Assembly (NCBI RefSeq): GCF_902506105.1
Contig: NZ_LR733304.1
Location: 186,001 to 250,000, forward strand
DNA length: 64,000 nucleotides
Direction: 5' to 3'
Origin: Aeromicrobium sp. 9AM
Lineage (GTDB): Bacteria; Actinomycetota; Actinomycetes; Propionibacteriales; Nocardioidaceae
The notes beneath the pieces were generated by a model. That model saw nothing but the letters and a program-made list of their open reading frames with translations, searched no databases and had not been told where the DNA came from. Both the position numbers and the translations under genes were made by a program. How positions within the stretch are numbered: the stretch's first letter is position 1; each line of letters begins with the position of its first letter. Positions 1 through 8,397 of this stretch are shown here, piece after piece.

Positions 1-227
1 GTACGCTCGCGCACCATCGTCACCGACGTCACGAGGAACATCACGACGAAGGGGAAGATGCCGAGCATCTGCGGCCCCACGCGGTTGAACACCACCGGGT
101 TGCCGTCGTAGACGTACTTGAACAGGAGCAGCAGGAGCGACGGGAGGACCACAATCATCGCGATGCTGCGCGGGTCGTGACTCAGCTGCTGGAGCACCCG
201 ACGGGCCGTGGCGAGAGTGCGAGTCAT
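1..227 (-). CDS. ABC-2 type exporter permease, N-terminal fragment cut by window edge
   Basis: Only the first 75 codons lie in the window. Two hydrophobic stretches are visible, about residues 23-38 and 54-70, the first preceded by a short cytoplasmic tail ending in SHDPRS, as in ABC-2 type membrane subunits. The ATG at 227-225 overlaps the TGA of the ATPase gene upstream (positions 226-224) in a four-base ATGA overlap, so the two are translationally coupled and probably form one exporter. Family assignment follows from the context and from the N-terminal hydrophobic pattern; the rest of the protein is outside the window. The exported substrate cannot be told. Confidence 0.75.
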   Translation of the reverse strand, partial: MTRTLATARRVLQQLSHDPRSIAMIVVLPSLLLLLFKYVYDGNPVVFNRVGPQMLGIFPFVVMFLVTSVTMVRER

Positions 228-943
228 GCTGCCTTCCCCTCGGCGAGCACGAGGAACGCCTGCTCGAGGTCGTCCTCGCCGGTGTCCGCGCGGAGCTCGT
301 CGGGTGTCGAGTCGGCGATGATCTGGCCCTCGCGCATCAGGAGCACGCGGTCGCAGCGGCCGGCTTCGTCCATGACGTGGCTCGAGACCAGGAGCGTCTT
401 GCCTTGTGAGGCCAGGTGGGTGAAGAGCTGCCACAGGTCGCGGCGGAGGACGGGGTCGAGGCCGACCGTGGGCTCGTCGAGCAGGTACAGGTCGGGGTCG
501 GCCAGGAGCGCGGCAGCCAGCGAGACGCGCGTTCGCTGGCCGCCGGAGAGGTCACCGACGAGGGTGTCCATCTTGTCTGCGAGGCCGACGTCGTCGACCG
601 CCACCAGTGCGGCCTGCTCATCGCTTTCGGTGAGCGCGGCGAAGTAGCGGAGATTCTGCATCACGGTCAGGTCCGGATAGACCGAGCTGGCCTGCGTGAC
701 GTACCCGACGCGTTGCCTGGCAGCCGGACGGCCGGCGGGTCCGCCGAGCACGGTGACGCTGCCGGACTCGATGATCTGGATCCCGGCGATCGCCCGGATG
801 AGCGTCGACTTGCCGCAGCCGCTGGGTCCCAACAGCCCGGTGACGGACCCAGTCGGCACCGACACCGTGAGATCGGGGAGCACGGTGTTCTTCCCGCGAG
901 TCACCGTGAGGCGCTCGATCTCGATGGCCGGACTATTCAACAT
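224..943 (-). CDS. ABC transporter ATP-binding protein (ABC-2 exporter type)
   Basis: A 239-residue ATPase subunit that powers a membrane exporter. Visible motifs are the Walker A loop GPSGCGKST at residues 39-47, the signature LSGGQ at 132-136, the Walker B LLDEP at 154-158 and a switch histidine in SSHVMDE. Size fits ABC-2 ATPases (DrrA/CcmA-like). An in-frame ATG lies further upstream at 967, but the ATG at 943 is chosen because a -10 hexamer TATATT ends six bases before it and TTGACC lies 18 bases further up, which would give a leaderless transcript. The start sits inside a long inverted repeat, so a local repressor is likely, although no regulator gene is seen next to it. The permease follows with a four-base overlap. 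Confidence 0.9.
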   Translation of the reverse strand: MLNSPAIEIERLTVTRGKNTVLPDLTVSVPTGSVTGLLGPSGCGKSTLIRAIAGIQIIESGSVTVLGGPAGRPAARQRVGYVTQASSVYPDLTVMQNLRYFAALTESDEQAALVAVDDVGLADKMDTLVGDLSGGQRTRVSLAAALLADPDLYLLDEPTVGLDPVLRRDLWQLFTHLASQGKTLLVSSHVMDEAGRCDRVLLMREGQIIADSTPDELRADTGEDDLEQAFLVLAEGKAA

Positions 944-979
944 ACGTTGAATATATAGTCCGGCCATCGAGTGGGTCAA
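920..979 (-). promoter_or_regulatory. Promoter and large palindrome over the ABC exporter start
   Basis: On the minus strand TTGACC (979-974) and TATATT (955-950) are separated by 18 bases, and the ATG follows six bases after the -10 element. The promoter is wrapped in an inverted repeat with perfect 17-base arms at 920-936 and 955-971. Inside it is a second inverted repeat, TATTCAA/TTGAATA, at 934-953. This is a plausible operator for a GntR-, PadR- or TetR-type repressor. The motifs are seen; the regulator is inferred. Confidence 0.6.
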
Positions 980-1073
980 GTCGGGCTCGCTGCTCCGGCT
1001 TTTCCACGTGTTCACGCAGCGAGGACCCTGCGACTACGTGACATCGCCGATGTCATGGTCCTACTGTTCACGC

Positions 1074-1790
1074 ATGGACATCCGAGGACTGGCCCTGCTT
1101 CCCCTACGCGTGACGGTCGCCGCGACCCAGGCGACGCTCGGCCTCGGCCAGCTCGCGTCACCGCAGGGGCCGATCCTCCGTGAGGGCGGCTACGGCACCA
1201 GGCTGGCGCAGATCTTCGGCGAGGGCGGGCTGCTGGAGCAGCTCAACCGGATCCTGGCTGACGAGCGAGGGCCGATCGGACTCGCCAACACGCTGGCCGA
1301 CCTGACGGCCGATGACCGTCCGGTCGGCAAGGCCCTGGCGCGCGACGGGCTGCTCGACCGCATGGCCGACGAGGAAGGCCCGTTCGTACGTCTGTTGGAG
1401 GCCGGCGGGCCGCTGGACCGCGCCCTGGGTGAGGACGGTCCGCTCTACCGCTTCCTCGCGCCAGGCGGACCACTGGACCGGCTGCTCGCCGAGGAGGGTG
1501 CACTCGACCGCATCCTCGCTGAGGGCGGACTGCTCGACCAGCTGCTCGCCGAGCAGGGCATCCTCGAGAAGCTGCTGGCACCCGGCGGAACCCTCGACCA
1601 GCTCATCGAGCTGGGCACGACCTTCGACGCGATCGTGCCTCGCCTGGAGACGTTGGGCAACGCGATCCCCAACCTCAACTCCGCCGTCAATCTCCTCAAT
1701 GCCGCCGTCGAGCCGTTGGGTGCACTCGCGGGACGCCTGCCGGGTGGCCGCCGGAGGCCACCGGTGCTGGATCCCGTCGTCAGCGAGTAG
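1074..1790 (+). CDS. Decapeptide-repeat protein of unknown function
   Basis: A 238-residue protein that I do not recognise by name. Residues about 81-180 are ten consecutive ten-residue units with consensus xGPLDRLLAE; examples are GPLDRALGED, GPLYRFLAPG, GPLDRLLAEE and GALDRILAEG. A related unit occurs near residues 51-60. Each unit is amphipathic, with Leu/Ile at fixed positions and alternating Asp/Arg/Glu, so it should form a regular solenoid or repeated short helices. The tail is proline- and arginine-rich. No signal peptide is obvious. The start was chosen because TACTGT (1062-1067) ends six bases before the ATG, the leaderless layout seen at many genes here; an upstream in-frame start at 1008 has no such support. 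It is divergent from the ABC exporter. Confidence 0.7.
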   Translation: MDIRGLALLPLRVTVAATQATLGLGQLASPQGPILREGGYGTRLAQIFGEGGLLEQLNRILADERGPIGLANTLADLTADDRPVGKALARDGLLDRMADEEGPFVRLLEAGGPLDRALGEDGPLYRFLAPGGPLDRLLAEEGALDRILAEGGLLDQLLAEQGILEKLLAPGGTLDQLIELGTTFDAIVPRLETLGNAIPNLNSAVNLLNAAVEPLGALAGRLPGGRRRPPVLDPVVSE

Positions 1791-1853
1791 ACACAGGCCG
1801 GGCTGGGGCCGACGGAGTTCAATGGAGATGTCGACCGAGTCAAGGGGGACACC

Positions 1854-3062
1854 ATGAGCGCCACGGATGCCATCGTCATCGTGGGTGGGGGACACGCCGG
1901 AGGCAAGGCCGCGATCGCCTTGCGCGGGGAGGGCCACACGGGCCCGATCACGATCGTCGGCGAGGAGAACCATCCGCCGTACGAGCGACCGCCGCTGTCG
2001 AAGGAGTACCTCCAGGGCGAGTCGGGGGCCGACGCGATGCTGCTCGAGCCGGCCGACTGGTACGCCGAGCACGACATCACGCTGCTCCAGGGCGTTGCGG
2101 CGACGGCGATCGACCGGGACGCGAAGCTGGTGCAGCTCGCGACGGGCGACCCGGTGCCGTACGACCTGTTGCTGCTCGCGACCGGGTCGACCCCGCGGCG
2201 GCTCGACATCCCGGGCGCCGAGCTCGCACTGACGCTGCGACGGGTCGAGGACAGCGACGCGCTGCGCGAGGCCTATGCGCGATCCGGCTCGGTCGTCATC
2301 ATCGGTGGCGGCTGGATCGGGCTCGAGACGGCGGCGGCCGCCCGCAAGGCCGGGCTCGACACCACGGTCCTGGAGTACGCCGCCGTGCCGCTGCAGAACG
2401 TCCTCGGCGACGAGCTCGGCACCTACTTCGCCGAGCTGCATCGCCGCAACGGCGTCGACCTGCGTACGTCCACGGCGGCCGAGTCGATCTCGGGCACCGG
2501 CCCGTACGTCGTGACGGCCGGTGGCCAGGACATCACGGCCGACCTCGTCGTGATGGGAGTCGGCGCGGCACCCAACACCGGGCTCGCCGAGGCGGCCGGC
2601 CTCGCGGTCGACAACGGCGTCACGGTTGACGAGTCGTTTCGCACGAGCGACCCGGCGATCTATGCGATCGGCGACGTCGCCAACGCGCACAACACCGGGC
2701 TCGGCAGCCGGCTGCGCGTCGAGCACTGGGACAACGCGATCCGCCAGGGCGAGGCCGTCGCCAAGGTCATGCTCGGCCAGAGCGTGACGTACGACTGGCA
2801 GCCGTACTTCTACACCGATCAGTTCGACCTGGGGATGGAGTACGTCGGGCGCGGCAGCTCGGCCCACGACGTCGTCATCCGGGGCGACAAGGACAGTGGC
2901 GAGTTCATCGCCTTCTGGCTCGACGGCGACCGCGTCACCGCCGGCATGAACGTCAACATCTGGGACGTCACGGACGACATCCGCGCCCTCATCGGGAGTA
3001 GCGTGGATCGTGCGAGGCTCGCCGACCCCGGCGTGCCACTCACCGAGGTGGTGCAGGCATGA
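1854..3062 (+). CDS. NAD(P)/FAD-dependent oxidoreductase, ferredoxin/rubredoxin reductase type
   Basis: A 402-residue flavoprotein of the pyridine-nucleotide disulfide reductase fold that should pass electrons from NAD(P)H through FAD to a small redox carrier. The FAD-binding GGGHAGG is at residues 11-17, the family motif YERPPLSK at 43-50, an ATG-type motif LLLLATGSTPRR near 105-116, the NAD-binding GGGWIG at 151-156, and the second FAD motif YAIGDVA near 270. The C-terminal part matches the reductase C domain of the phthalate/biphenyl dioxygenase reductase family. An AAGGGGGACACC-like ribosome site precedes the ATG. No ferredoxin or P450 gene adjoins it; a 51-codon ORF overlaps its stop, so the partner is unknown. 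Confidence 0.9.
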   Translation: MSATDAIVIVGGGHAGGKAAIALRGEGHTGPITIVGEENHPPYERPPLSKEYLQGESGADAMLLEPADWYAEHDITLLQGVAATAIDRDAKLVQLATGDPVPYDLLLLATGSTPRRLDIPGAELALTLRRVEDSDALREAYARSGSVVIIGGGWIGLETAAAARKAGLDTTVLEYAAVPLQNVLGDELGTYFAELHRRNGVDLRTSTAAESISGTGPYVVTAGGQDITADLVVMGVGAAPNTGLAEAAGLAVDNGVTVDESFRTSDPAIYAIGDVANAHNTGLGSRLRVEHWDNAIRQGEAVAKVMLGQSVTYDWQPYFYTDQFDLGMEYVGRGSSAHDVVIRGDKDSGEFIAFWLDGDRVTAGMNVNIWDVTDDIRALIGSSVDRARLADPGVPLTEVVQA

Positions 3063-3214
3063 CGCCCGACAAGGATCGCATCAAGCACCTGCCCAAGCCC
3101 GTACGTCTTGAGGACACCGTCACGACTGCCGACACCGCACCGGTGCCGGACCCCAGCGGGGGCCGCGACACCGAGCGTGACTTCATGATCCGTTACGGCC
3201 TCGGCGGACTCTGA
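3059..3214 (+). CDS. Small 51-residue protein coupled to the flavin reductase
   Basis: A short reading frame starting at an ATG that overlaps the stop of the reductase gene (ATGA at 3059-3062). It encodes 51 residues, starting MTPDKDRIKHLPKPVRLED, with an acidic/proline linker in the middle and ending in FMIRYGLGGL. Codon third positions are G/C as in the neighbours and the coupling is tight, which argues for a real gene. No cysteine is present, so it is not a ferredoxin. It could be a docking or stability factor for the reductase. Function unknown. Confidence 0.6.
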   Translation: MTPDKDRIKHLPKPVRLEDTVTTADTAPVPDPSGGRDTERDFMIRYGLGGL

Positions 3215-3253
3215 GGTCAGGCCCGTCGGGTCGCGCTGTCTACTCTTGGCCGT

Positions 3254-4330
3254 GTGCCTGCACTCTTCGAGCCCCTGACCCTGCGCGGCGTCACCGCCCG
3301 CAACCGCATCTGGCTCGCGCCGATGTGCCAGTACTCCTGCTTCGAGCAGGACGGCATGCCCAACGACTGGCACCTGGTCAACCTCGGACAGCATGCGACG
3401 GGCGGCTTCGGCCTCGTGATGACCGAGGCGACCGCCGTGGTGCCGGAGGGGCGGATCAGCCCGGAGGACACCGGCATCTGGTCCGATGCCCACATCGAGC
3501 CGTGGCGCCGAATTGCTGCGTTCATCCGCAGCCAGGGCGCCGTCGCCGGGATCCAGCTCGCGCACGCCGGCCGCAAGGGCTCGACGTGGTCGCCGTTCGG
3601 TGAGGGGGACGGCACTGTGCCGGCCGAGCGAGGCGGCTGGCCGGCCGTCGGTCCGTCGGAGCTGGCGTTCGAGGGATATGCCGAGCCGCGGGCCATGACG
3701 ACCGAGGAGGTGGCCGCACTGCCGCAGGCGTTCGCCGACGCGGCCGTACGCTCTGATCGGGCTGGCTTTGACGTCGTCGAGGTCCACGGGGCGCACGGCT
3801 ACCTCCTCCACGAGTTCCTCTCGCCGCTCGCCAACCAGCGCACGGACCAGTACGGCGGCTCGTTCGACAACCGCACGCGCCTGGTCGTCGAGATCGTGGA
3901 CGCCGTGCGAGCGGTGTGGGACAAGCCGTTGTTCGTGCGCCTGTCGGCGTCGGACTGGGCAGACGGTGGTTGGACGGTCGAGGAGACGGCCCAGCTCGGC
4001 GCGGTGCTCAAGCAGCACGACGTCGACCTGCTCGACGTGTCGTCCGGTGGCGCCGTGGCGCACCAGAAGATCGACCTCGGCCCCGGCTACCAGGTGCCGT
4101 TCGCCCGCGAGGTGCGCGACGTCAGCGGCCTGCCGGTCTCGGCGGTCGGCCTGATCACCGATCCGGCGCAGGCCGAGCAGGTGCTGGTCGACGGGTCGGC
4201 CGATGTCGTGATGCTGGCCCGGGTCGCGATCCGCGAACCCGCGTGGCCGCTGCGTGCCGCGCACGAGCTCGGCGTCACGCCCGACGACGCGCCCTATCCT
4301 CCGCAGCACCGCCGCGGCGCCTGGCGGTGA
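3254..4330 (+). CDS. NADH:flavin oxidoreductase, Old Yellow Enzyme family (YqjM-like)
   Basis: A 358-residue TIM-barrel FMN enzyme that reduces activated C=C bonds such as enones. The N terminus has the YqjM-subclass signature LAPMCQYS with Cys25, which tunes the flavin in thermophilic-like OYEs, and HGAHGYLLHEFLSP near residue 180 with substrate-binding histidines. LRLSASDW and the late GLI/ARVAIREPAWPLRAA segment fit the phosphate-binding end of the barrel. Start: GTG at 3254, seven bases after TACTCT (3241-3246), so the transcript may be leaderless. The last codons and stop run into a palindromic repeat shared with another locus in the window. Confidence 0.93.
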   Translation: MPALFEPLTLRGVTARNRIWLAPMCQYSCFEQDGMPNDWHLVNLGQHATGGFGLVMTEATAVVPEGRISPEDTGIWSDAHIEPWRRIAAFIRSQGAVAGIQLAHAGRKGSTWSPFGEGDGTVPAERGGWPAVGPSELAFEGYAEPRAMTTEEVAALPQAFADAAVRSDRAGFDVVEVHGAHGYLLHEFLSPLANQRTDQYGGSFDNRTRLVVEIVDAVRAVWDKPLFVRLSASDWADGGWTVEETAQLGAVLKQHDVDLLDVSSGGAVAHQKIDLGPGYQVPFAREVRDVSGLPVSAVGLITDPAQAEQVLVDGSADVVMLARVAIREPAWPLRAAHELGVTPDDAPYPPQHRRGAWR

Positions 4331-4405
4331 CCTAGGGCCCACTGCCGAGCGCGAGCGGTGAGTTGGAGCCCACGCGCGCTTGCGGCTTGGGCCCTAAGTC
4401 ACCGC
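4324..4405. repeat. Palindromic intergenic repeat, copy 1
   Basis: Left arm GCGGTGACCTAGGGCCCA at 4324-4341 and right arm TGGGCCCTAAGTCACCGC at 4388-4405 pair over 18 bases with one mismatch, around a 46-base middle. The left arm includes the stop codon of the OYE gene. The same two arms occur at 32391-32441 after a response regulator gene. It may act as a bidirectional terminator between genes, or be a dispersed REP-like element. Confidence 0.75.
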
Positions 4406-4483
4406 TCCGCAAGGTGAGCGGGTGAAGGGTCCATGGCTCAACGCGCGGTCTGGGGTTGCCGGTACGACCGATAGGATCGGGGT

Positions 4484-6754
4484 GTGAGCGAAGCCCCCCG
4501 CCTGGACACCGTCGCCGTCGCCGAAGCCACCCCGGACAAGCCGCAGCCGTGGTCCGAGCTGGGTCTCCGCGAGGAGGAGTACGCGAGCATCCGCGAGATC
4601 CTCGGCCGCCGCCCGACCGGTGCCGAGCTGGCGATGTACTCCGTGATGTGGAGCGAGCACTGCTCCTACAAGTCCTCCAAGGTGCACCTGAAGAAGTTCG
4701 GTGACCTGCGCCAGGAGACGCCGCTCGGCAAGACCCTCGCGGGCATCGGTGAGAACGCCGGCGTGATCGACATCGGGCAGGGCTACGCCGTCACGTTCAA
4801 GGTCGAGTCGCACAACCACCCGTCGTACGTCGAGCCCTACCAGGGCGCCGCGACCGGCGTCGGCGGCATCGTCCGCGACATCCTCGCAATGGGCGCTCGT
4901 CCGGTCGCCGTCATGGATCCGCTGCGTTTCGGCCCCCTCGACGCCGAGGACACCCGCCGCGTCATGCCGGGCATCGTCGCGGGCGTCGGTGGCTACGGCA
5001 ACTGCCTCGGCCTGCCCAACATCGGCGGGGAGGTCGTGTTCGACGAGACGTACGTCGGCAACCCCCTCGTCAACGCACTCTGCGTCGGCGTGCTCCGGCA
5101 CGAGGACCTGCACCTCGCGTTCGCCAGTGGCGTCGGCAACAAGGTCGTGCTCTACGGCGCCCGCACCGGTGGCGACGGCATCGGCGGGGTGTCCGTGCTC
5201 GCGTCCGAGACGTTCGACGCCGATGGTCCGGCCAAGCGCCCCAGCGTGCAGGTCGGCGACCCGTTCATGGAGAAGGTGCTGATCGAGTGCACCCTCGAGC
5301 TGTTCCGCGCCCAGGTCGTCAACGGCATCCAGGACCTCGGCGGCGCCGGTCTCTCCTGTGCGACGAGCGAGCTCGCGTCTGCGGGTGATGGCGGCATGCA
5401 CGTCGAGCTCGACACCGTACCGCTGCGTGACTCGACGCTCTCTCCCGAGGAGATCCTCATGAGCGAGTCTCAGGAGCGCATGATGGCCGTCGTCGAGCCG
5501 CACCACCTCGACGCGTTCATGGCGATCTGCGACAAGTGGGACGTCGAGGCCGTCGTCGTCGGTGAGGTCACCGACGGCGAGCATCTTGTGATCGACTGGC
5601 ACGGCCAGACCGTCGTCGATGTGCCGCCGCGCTCGGTGGCGCACGACGGTCCGACGTACGACCGGCCCTACGCGCGGCCGGACTGGCAGGACGCCCTGCA
5701 GGCCGATGGCGCCGAAGGCCTCGCCAGGCCGTCATCCGGTGACGAGCTGCGCGACCAGGTCGTCGCTGTCGTGACGTCGCCCAACCTGGCCGACAAGTCA
5801 TGGGTCACCGACCAGTACGACCGCTACGTCCAGGGCAACACGGTCCTCGCGCAGCCCGAGGACGCCGGCGTCATCCGCATCGACGACGAGACCAACCTCG
5901 GCGTCGCCGTGTCGACCGACTGCAACGGCCGCTTCGCCAAGCTCGACCCCTATGCCGGCGCGCAGCTCGCGCTCGCCGAGTCCTACCGCAACGTCGGCGT
6001 CACCGGCGCCCTGCCGCTGGCGGTCACCGACTGCCTCAACTTCGGCTCGCCGGAGAACCCCGACGTCATGTGGCAGTTCGAGCAGGCCACGCACGGTCTC
6101 AAGGACGCGTGCGAGGTGCTCGGCATCCCGGTCACCGGCGGCAACGTCTCGTTCTACAACCAGACCGGTGAGACGCCGATCCTGCCGACTCCGGTCGTGG
6201 GCATCCTCGGTGTCATCGACGACGTACGCACGCGTATCACCCAGGGCTTCGTCTCCGAGGGCAGTCACGTCCTGGTGCTCGGCGAGACCCGCGAGGAGCT
6301 CTCCGGCTCGTCGTGGGCCGATGTCGTTCACGGGCACCTCGGTGGTCAGCCGCCGCTCGTCGACCTCGAGGCCGAGCGGTCGCTCGCCAACCTCATGGTC
6401 GAGGCGGCCAGGACCGGCGTCGTCGAGGCTGCGCACGACCTGTCCGACGGCGGCCTGGCGGTCGCCCTCGCCGAGGCGTCGTTCCGCAACGGCGTCGGCG
6501 TCACCGTCGAGCTCGACGACCCGTTCCTCGACCTGTTCAGCGAGTCGGCCGCGCGGGCCATGGTTGTCGTGGCCGAGGACCGGCACGATGAGTTCGTGTC
6601 GCTCGCCGAGAAGCACGGCGTCGAGCTCGCCTCTGTCGGGCGTACGGGCGGCGACACGATCGAGGTGGCAGGCCAGTTCAGCGTGCCCGTCGCCGAGCTC
6701 AAGGCGGCCTGGCAGGCCACGATCCCCGCGGTCCTGGGCGCACACGTCGCCTGA
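4484..6754 (+). CDS. purL: Phosphoribosylformylglycinamidine synthase subunit II
   Basis: The 756-residue small-type PurL performs the fourth step of purine synthesis, ATP-dependent conversion of FGAR to FGAM, together with PurS and Pur[11 protein letters not shown] (residues 56-65, with the conserved His59), [25 protein letters not shown] near 107-130 and a second ATP-site half ([11 protein letters not shown] near 548) match the duplicated AIR-synthase fold. Length is normal for the small type. GTG 4484 lies six bases after TAGGAT (4472-4477), suggesting a leaderless message. The sterol-carrier-like gene follows with a one-base overlap; purF and purM are 4.8 kb downstream. purS and purQ are not in the window. 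Confidence 0.97.
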   Translation: MSEAPRLDTVAVAEATPDKPQPWSELGLREEEYASIREILGRRPTGAELAMYSVMWSEHCSYKSSKVHLKKFGDLRQETPLGKTLAGIGENAGVIDIGQGYAVTFKVESHNHPSYVEPYQGAATGVGGIVRDILAMGARPVAVMDPLRFGPLDAEDTRRVMPGIVAGVGGYGNCLGLPNIGGEVVFDETYVGNPLVNALCVGVLRHEDLHLAFASGVGNKVVLYGARTGGDGIGGVSVLASETFDADGPAKRPSVQVGDPFMEKVLIECTLELFRAQVVNGIQDLGGAGLSCATSELASAGDGGMHVELDTVPLRDSTLSPEEILMSESQERMMAVVEPHHLDAFMAICDKWDVEAVVVGEVTDGEHLVIDWHGQTVVDVPPRSVAHDGPTYDRPYARPDWQDALQADGAEGLARPSSGDELRDQVVAVVTSPNLADKSWVTDQYDRYVQGNTVLAQPEDAGVIRIDDETNLGVAVSTDCNGRFAKLDPYAGAQLALAESYRNVGVTGALPLAVTDCLNFGSPENPDVMWQFEQATHGLKDACEVLGIPVTGGNVSFYNQTGETPILPTPVVGILGVIDDVRTRITQGFVSEGSHVLVLGETREELSGSSWADVVHGHLGGQPPLVDLEAERSLANLMVEAARTGVVEAAHDLSDGGLAVALAEASFRNGVGVTVELDDPFLDLFSESAARAMVVVAEDRHDEFVSLAEKHGVELASVGRTGGDTIEVAGQFSVPVAELKAAWQATIPAVLGAHVA

Positions 6755-7107
6755 TGGCACGCCGGCCCGTCCCGCTGTCGCACGAGGAGTTCGCCGCGAT
6801 CTGCCGGCGGATCGACGAGGGCGCGCCGGCCCGGGCCGACCTCAAGGCCGCCACGATGCACCTGGTCGCGGTGCTCGTCGAGAAGGCTCCCGGCGCGAGT
6901 GTCGAGGTGCGGATCCCGCCCTTCGCGGCTGTCCAGTGCATCGCCGGCGCCCGCCACACCCGAGGCACGCCGCCGGCCGTCGTCGAGATGGACGCGCCGA
7001 CATGGATCGCTCTGGGTCGCGGCCGGCTGCAGTGGGCTGACGCGACGCTGCGGGCGTCTGGCGAGCGCTCGGACCTGTCGCCGCTGCTGCCCCTCGACGA
7101 AGCCTGA
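6754..7107 (+). CDS. Sterol-carrier-like (SCP2-fold) protein coupled to purL
   Basis: A 117-residue protein resembling the small actinobacterial sterol carrier family, a one-domain SCP2-like fold: an N-terminal helical part (EEFAAICRRIDEG), then VEVRIPPFAAVQCI, ARHTRGTPPAVVEMDAPTWIALGRGRLQWADA, where the PTWIALGRG segment matches the end of the SCP2 lipid-binding sheet. The ATG overlaps the purL stop by one base (TGATG), so expression is coupled. No role in purine synthesis is known to me for this family; the linkage may be positional. Function is inferred from family resemblance only. Confidence 0.75.
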   Translation: MARRPVPLSHEEFAAICRRIDEGAPARADLKAATMHLVAVLVEKAPGASVEVRIPPFAAVQCIAGARHTRGTPPAVVEMDAPTWIALGRGRLQWADATLRASGERSDLSPLLPLDEA

Positions 7108-7157
7108 GAACTCCCTCAGTTCCGCGAAAACCTGTCCAACGGAACACATCGTCCCGT

Positions 7158-7163
7158 TATGAT
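7158..7163 (+). promoter_or_regulatory. Candidate -10 element upstream of the VbhA-motif protein
   Basis: TATGAT is close to the vegetative -10 consensus and lies 45 bases before the ATG at 7209, in a stretch richer in A/T than its surroundings. The matching -35 is weak (CTGTCC around 7132-7137). No clear ribosome site precedes the ATG. Confidence 0.4.
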
Positions 7164-7208
7164 TTGCGGGTCAGGGAGGGAAACCGACATTCACCATCAG
7201 GCGCAGTC

Positions 7209-7661
7209 ATGACGAATGGCACCACCGATCCTGCCGAGCAGTGGTCAGACCTGCTCTCAAGCCTCACCGGCGCACGACGACACGCCGTCGTCGCAGCGCT
7301 GAGATCATCGGCGCAACAGGGCTGGCCGGCTGACCGCGAGGCCGTACGCCTGCTCGTGGCCTACGCCAACGGTGAGATCGACGCGCAGGACTATGCCGTC
7401 GGCATCGTGATGTCCCTGGGCGCCCACGAGTACGCGACGCAGCCGCCGAGCCCGGCCCCGGCTGCCCAGCCGCAGTGGACGCCACGTCCGGCAGAACCGC
7501 AGTGGACGGCACCCCAGCCGCCGCCGGCCCCGCCCGCAGCACCCGTGGTGTCGTTGGCGCCCGAGCCCGGCATGACTCGTGAGGAGGCCGTCGCGGCTTA
7601 TGTCTCGGGCCGGATCCCGGTCGAGGAGTTCCTGCGGATCACGCGGGGCGTCTCCGCCTAA
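7209..7661 (+). CDS. Hypothetical protein with two VbhA-antitoxin-like motifs
   Basis: A 150-residue soluble protein. A helical N-terminal segment contains ADREAVRLLVAYANGEID, and the C terminus repeats the theme in EEAVAAYVSGRIPVEEFL; both resemble the short helix pair of VbhA-type antitoxins. Between them lies a proline- and glutamine-rich linker with repeated PQWT motifs (about residues 78-115). No Fic toxin is next to it. The ATG at 7209 starts the natural domain; an upstream in-frame GTG-type start at 7164 would add 15 residues. Its stop overlaps that of the convergent phosphodiesterase. Function unknown. Confidence 0.65.
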   Translation: MTNGTTDPAEQWSDLLSSLTGARRHAVVAALRSSAQQGWPADREAVRLLVAYANGEIDAQDYAVGIVMSLGAHEYATQPPSPAPAAQPQWTPRPAEPQWTAPQPPPAPPAAPVVSLAPEPGMTREEAVAAYVSGRIPVEEFLRITRGVSA

Positions 7662-8389
7662 CCGGATCGACGGGCGGCGAAGGCCCGTTCGGGATAGTTC
7701 GTCGTCACCATCCACACGTCGGGGTCGTTCATCCAGCGCTCCAGCTCGTCGGGCTGGTCGACGGTCCACACCAGCAGCGGGAGGCCCCGCTTCCGGGCGT
7801 ACGCCTTGAGCGTCAGCCGCGCGACGACCTTGTGCGAGACCACGAGGTTGGCCCCGCTCAGCAGCACCCGCAGGCGCGGGAACGCCGACTCGATCCGCAC
7901 GAGCTTGCGGACGAACCAGTTGCTGGTGCCGGCCCGCGCGCTGGAGGACAGGCCGACCAGCAGATCAGGTGCGTGCACCTTGGACCAGCGACGGATGCGC
8001 CTGACCGACGAGTCCTCGGCGGTCGTGATGATCGCCCGATCGGTGCCGAGCGCATCGACGATCTGGGTGACGAGCGGCACCTCATCGCCTCGCACCTTGA
8101 GGTCCACATGGGCCCTGATGCGACCGCGGATCAACGTGAGTACCGCCTCGAGGTCGACGAGCCTGGATTCCGAGAACTCGTCATGCCGGTGCCGGGAGAT
8201 GGAGCGCCTGACCGAGTTGTCGTCGATCTCGTCGTCGTGGAAGATCACCGGCCGGCCGTCGGCTGTGAGGCGTACGTCGAACTCGACGTAGTCACAGCCC
8301 AGCGCGATCGCGGACTCGAACGCCGCGAGGGTGTTCTGCGCGCTGCGATCGTCCGCGGCACCGCCGCGATGCGCCGACACGAGGACCAT
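7658..8389 (-). CDS. Glycerophosphodiester phosphodiesterase family protein
   Basis: A 243-residue TIM-barrel hydrolase that should cleave glycerophosphodiesters into glycerol-3-phosphate and an alcohol. The catalytic signature is complete: HR at residues 7-8, E36 and D38 in YVEFDVR, HD at 51-52 in VIFHDDE, and VDLK plus VWTVD later in the barrel. There is no signal peptide, so it acts in the cytoplasm. The start ATG at 8389 places HRGG seven residues in, as usual for the family. It is the distal partner of the secreted hydrolase gene (8-base gap) and its stop codon overlaps that of the convergent upstream gene. Confidence 0.9.
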   Translation of the reverse strand: MVLVSAHRGGAADDRSAQNTLAAFESAIALGCDYVEFDVRLTADGRPVIFHDDEIDDNSVRRSISRHRHDEFSESRLVDLEAVLTLIRGRIRAHVDLKVRGDEVPLVTQIVDALGTDRAIITTAEDSSVRRIRRWSKVHAPDLLVGLSSSARAGTSNWFVRKLVRIESAFPRLRVLLSGANLVVSHKVVARLTLKAYARKRGLPLLVWTVDQPDELERWMNDPDVWMVTTNYPERAFAARRSG

Positions 8390-8397
8390 ACGAACGG

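Noticed and set aside
1158..2867. A 569-codon open frame on the minus strand
   Set aside because: It is antisense to the decapeptide-repeat gene and flavin reductase, has Arg/Asp/Val-rich low-complexity translation typical of high-GC shadows, and shows no family motif.
2819..4342. A 507-codon minus-strand open frame
   Set aside because: Opposite the OYE enzyme, with shadow-type composition; the plus-strand protein has complete catalytic motifs.
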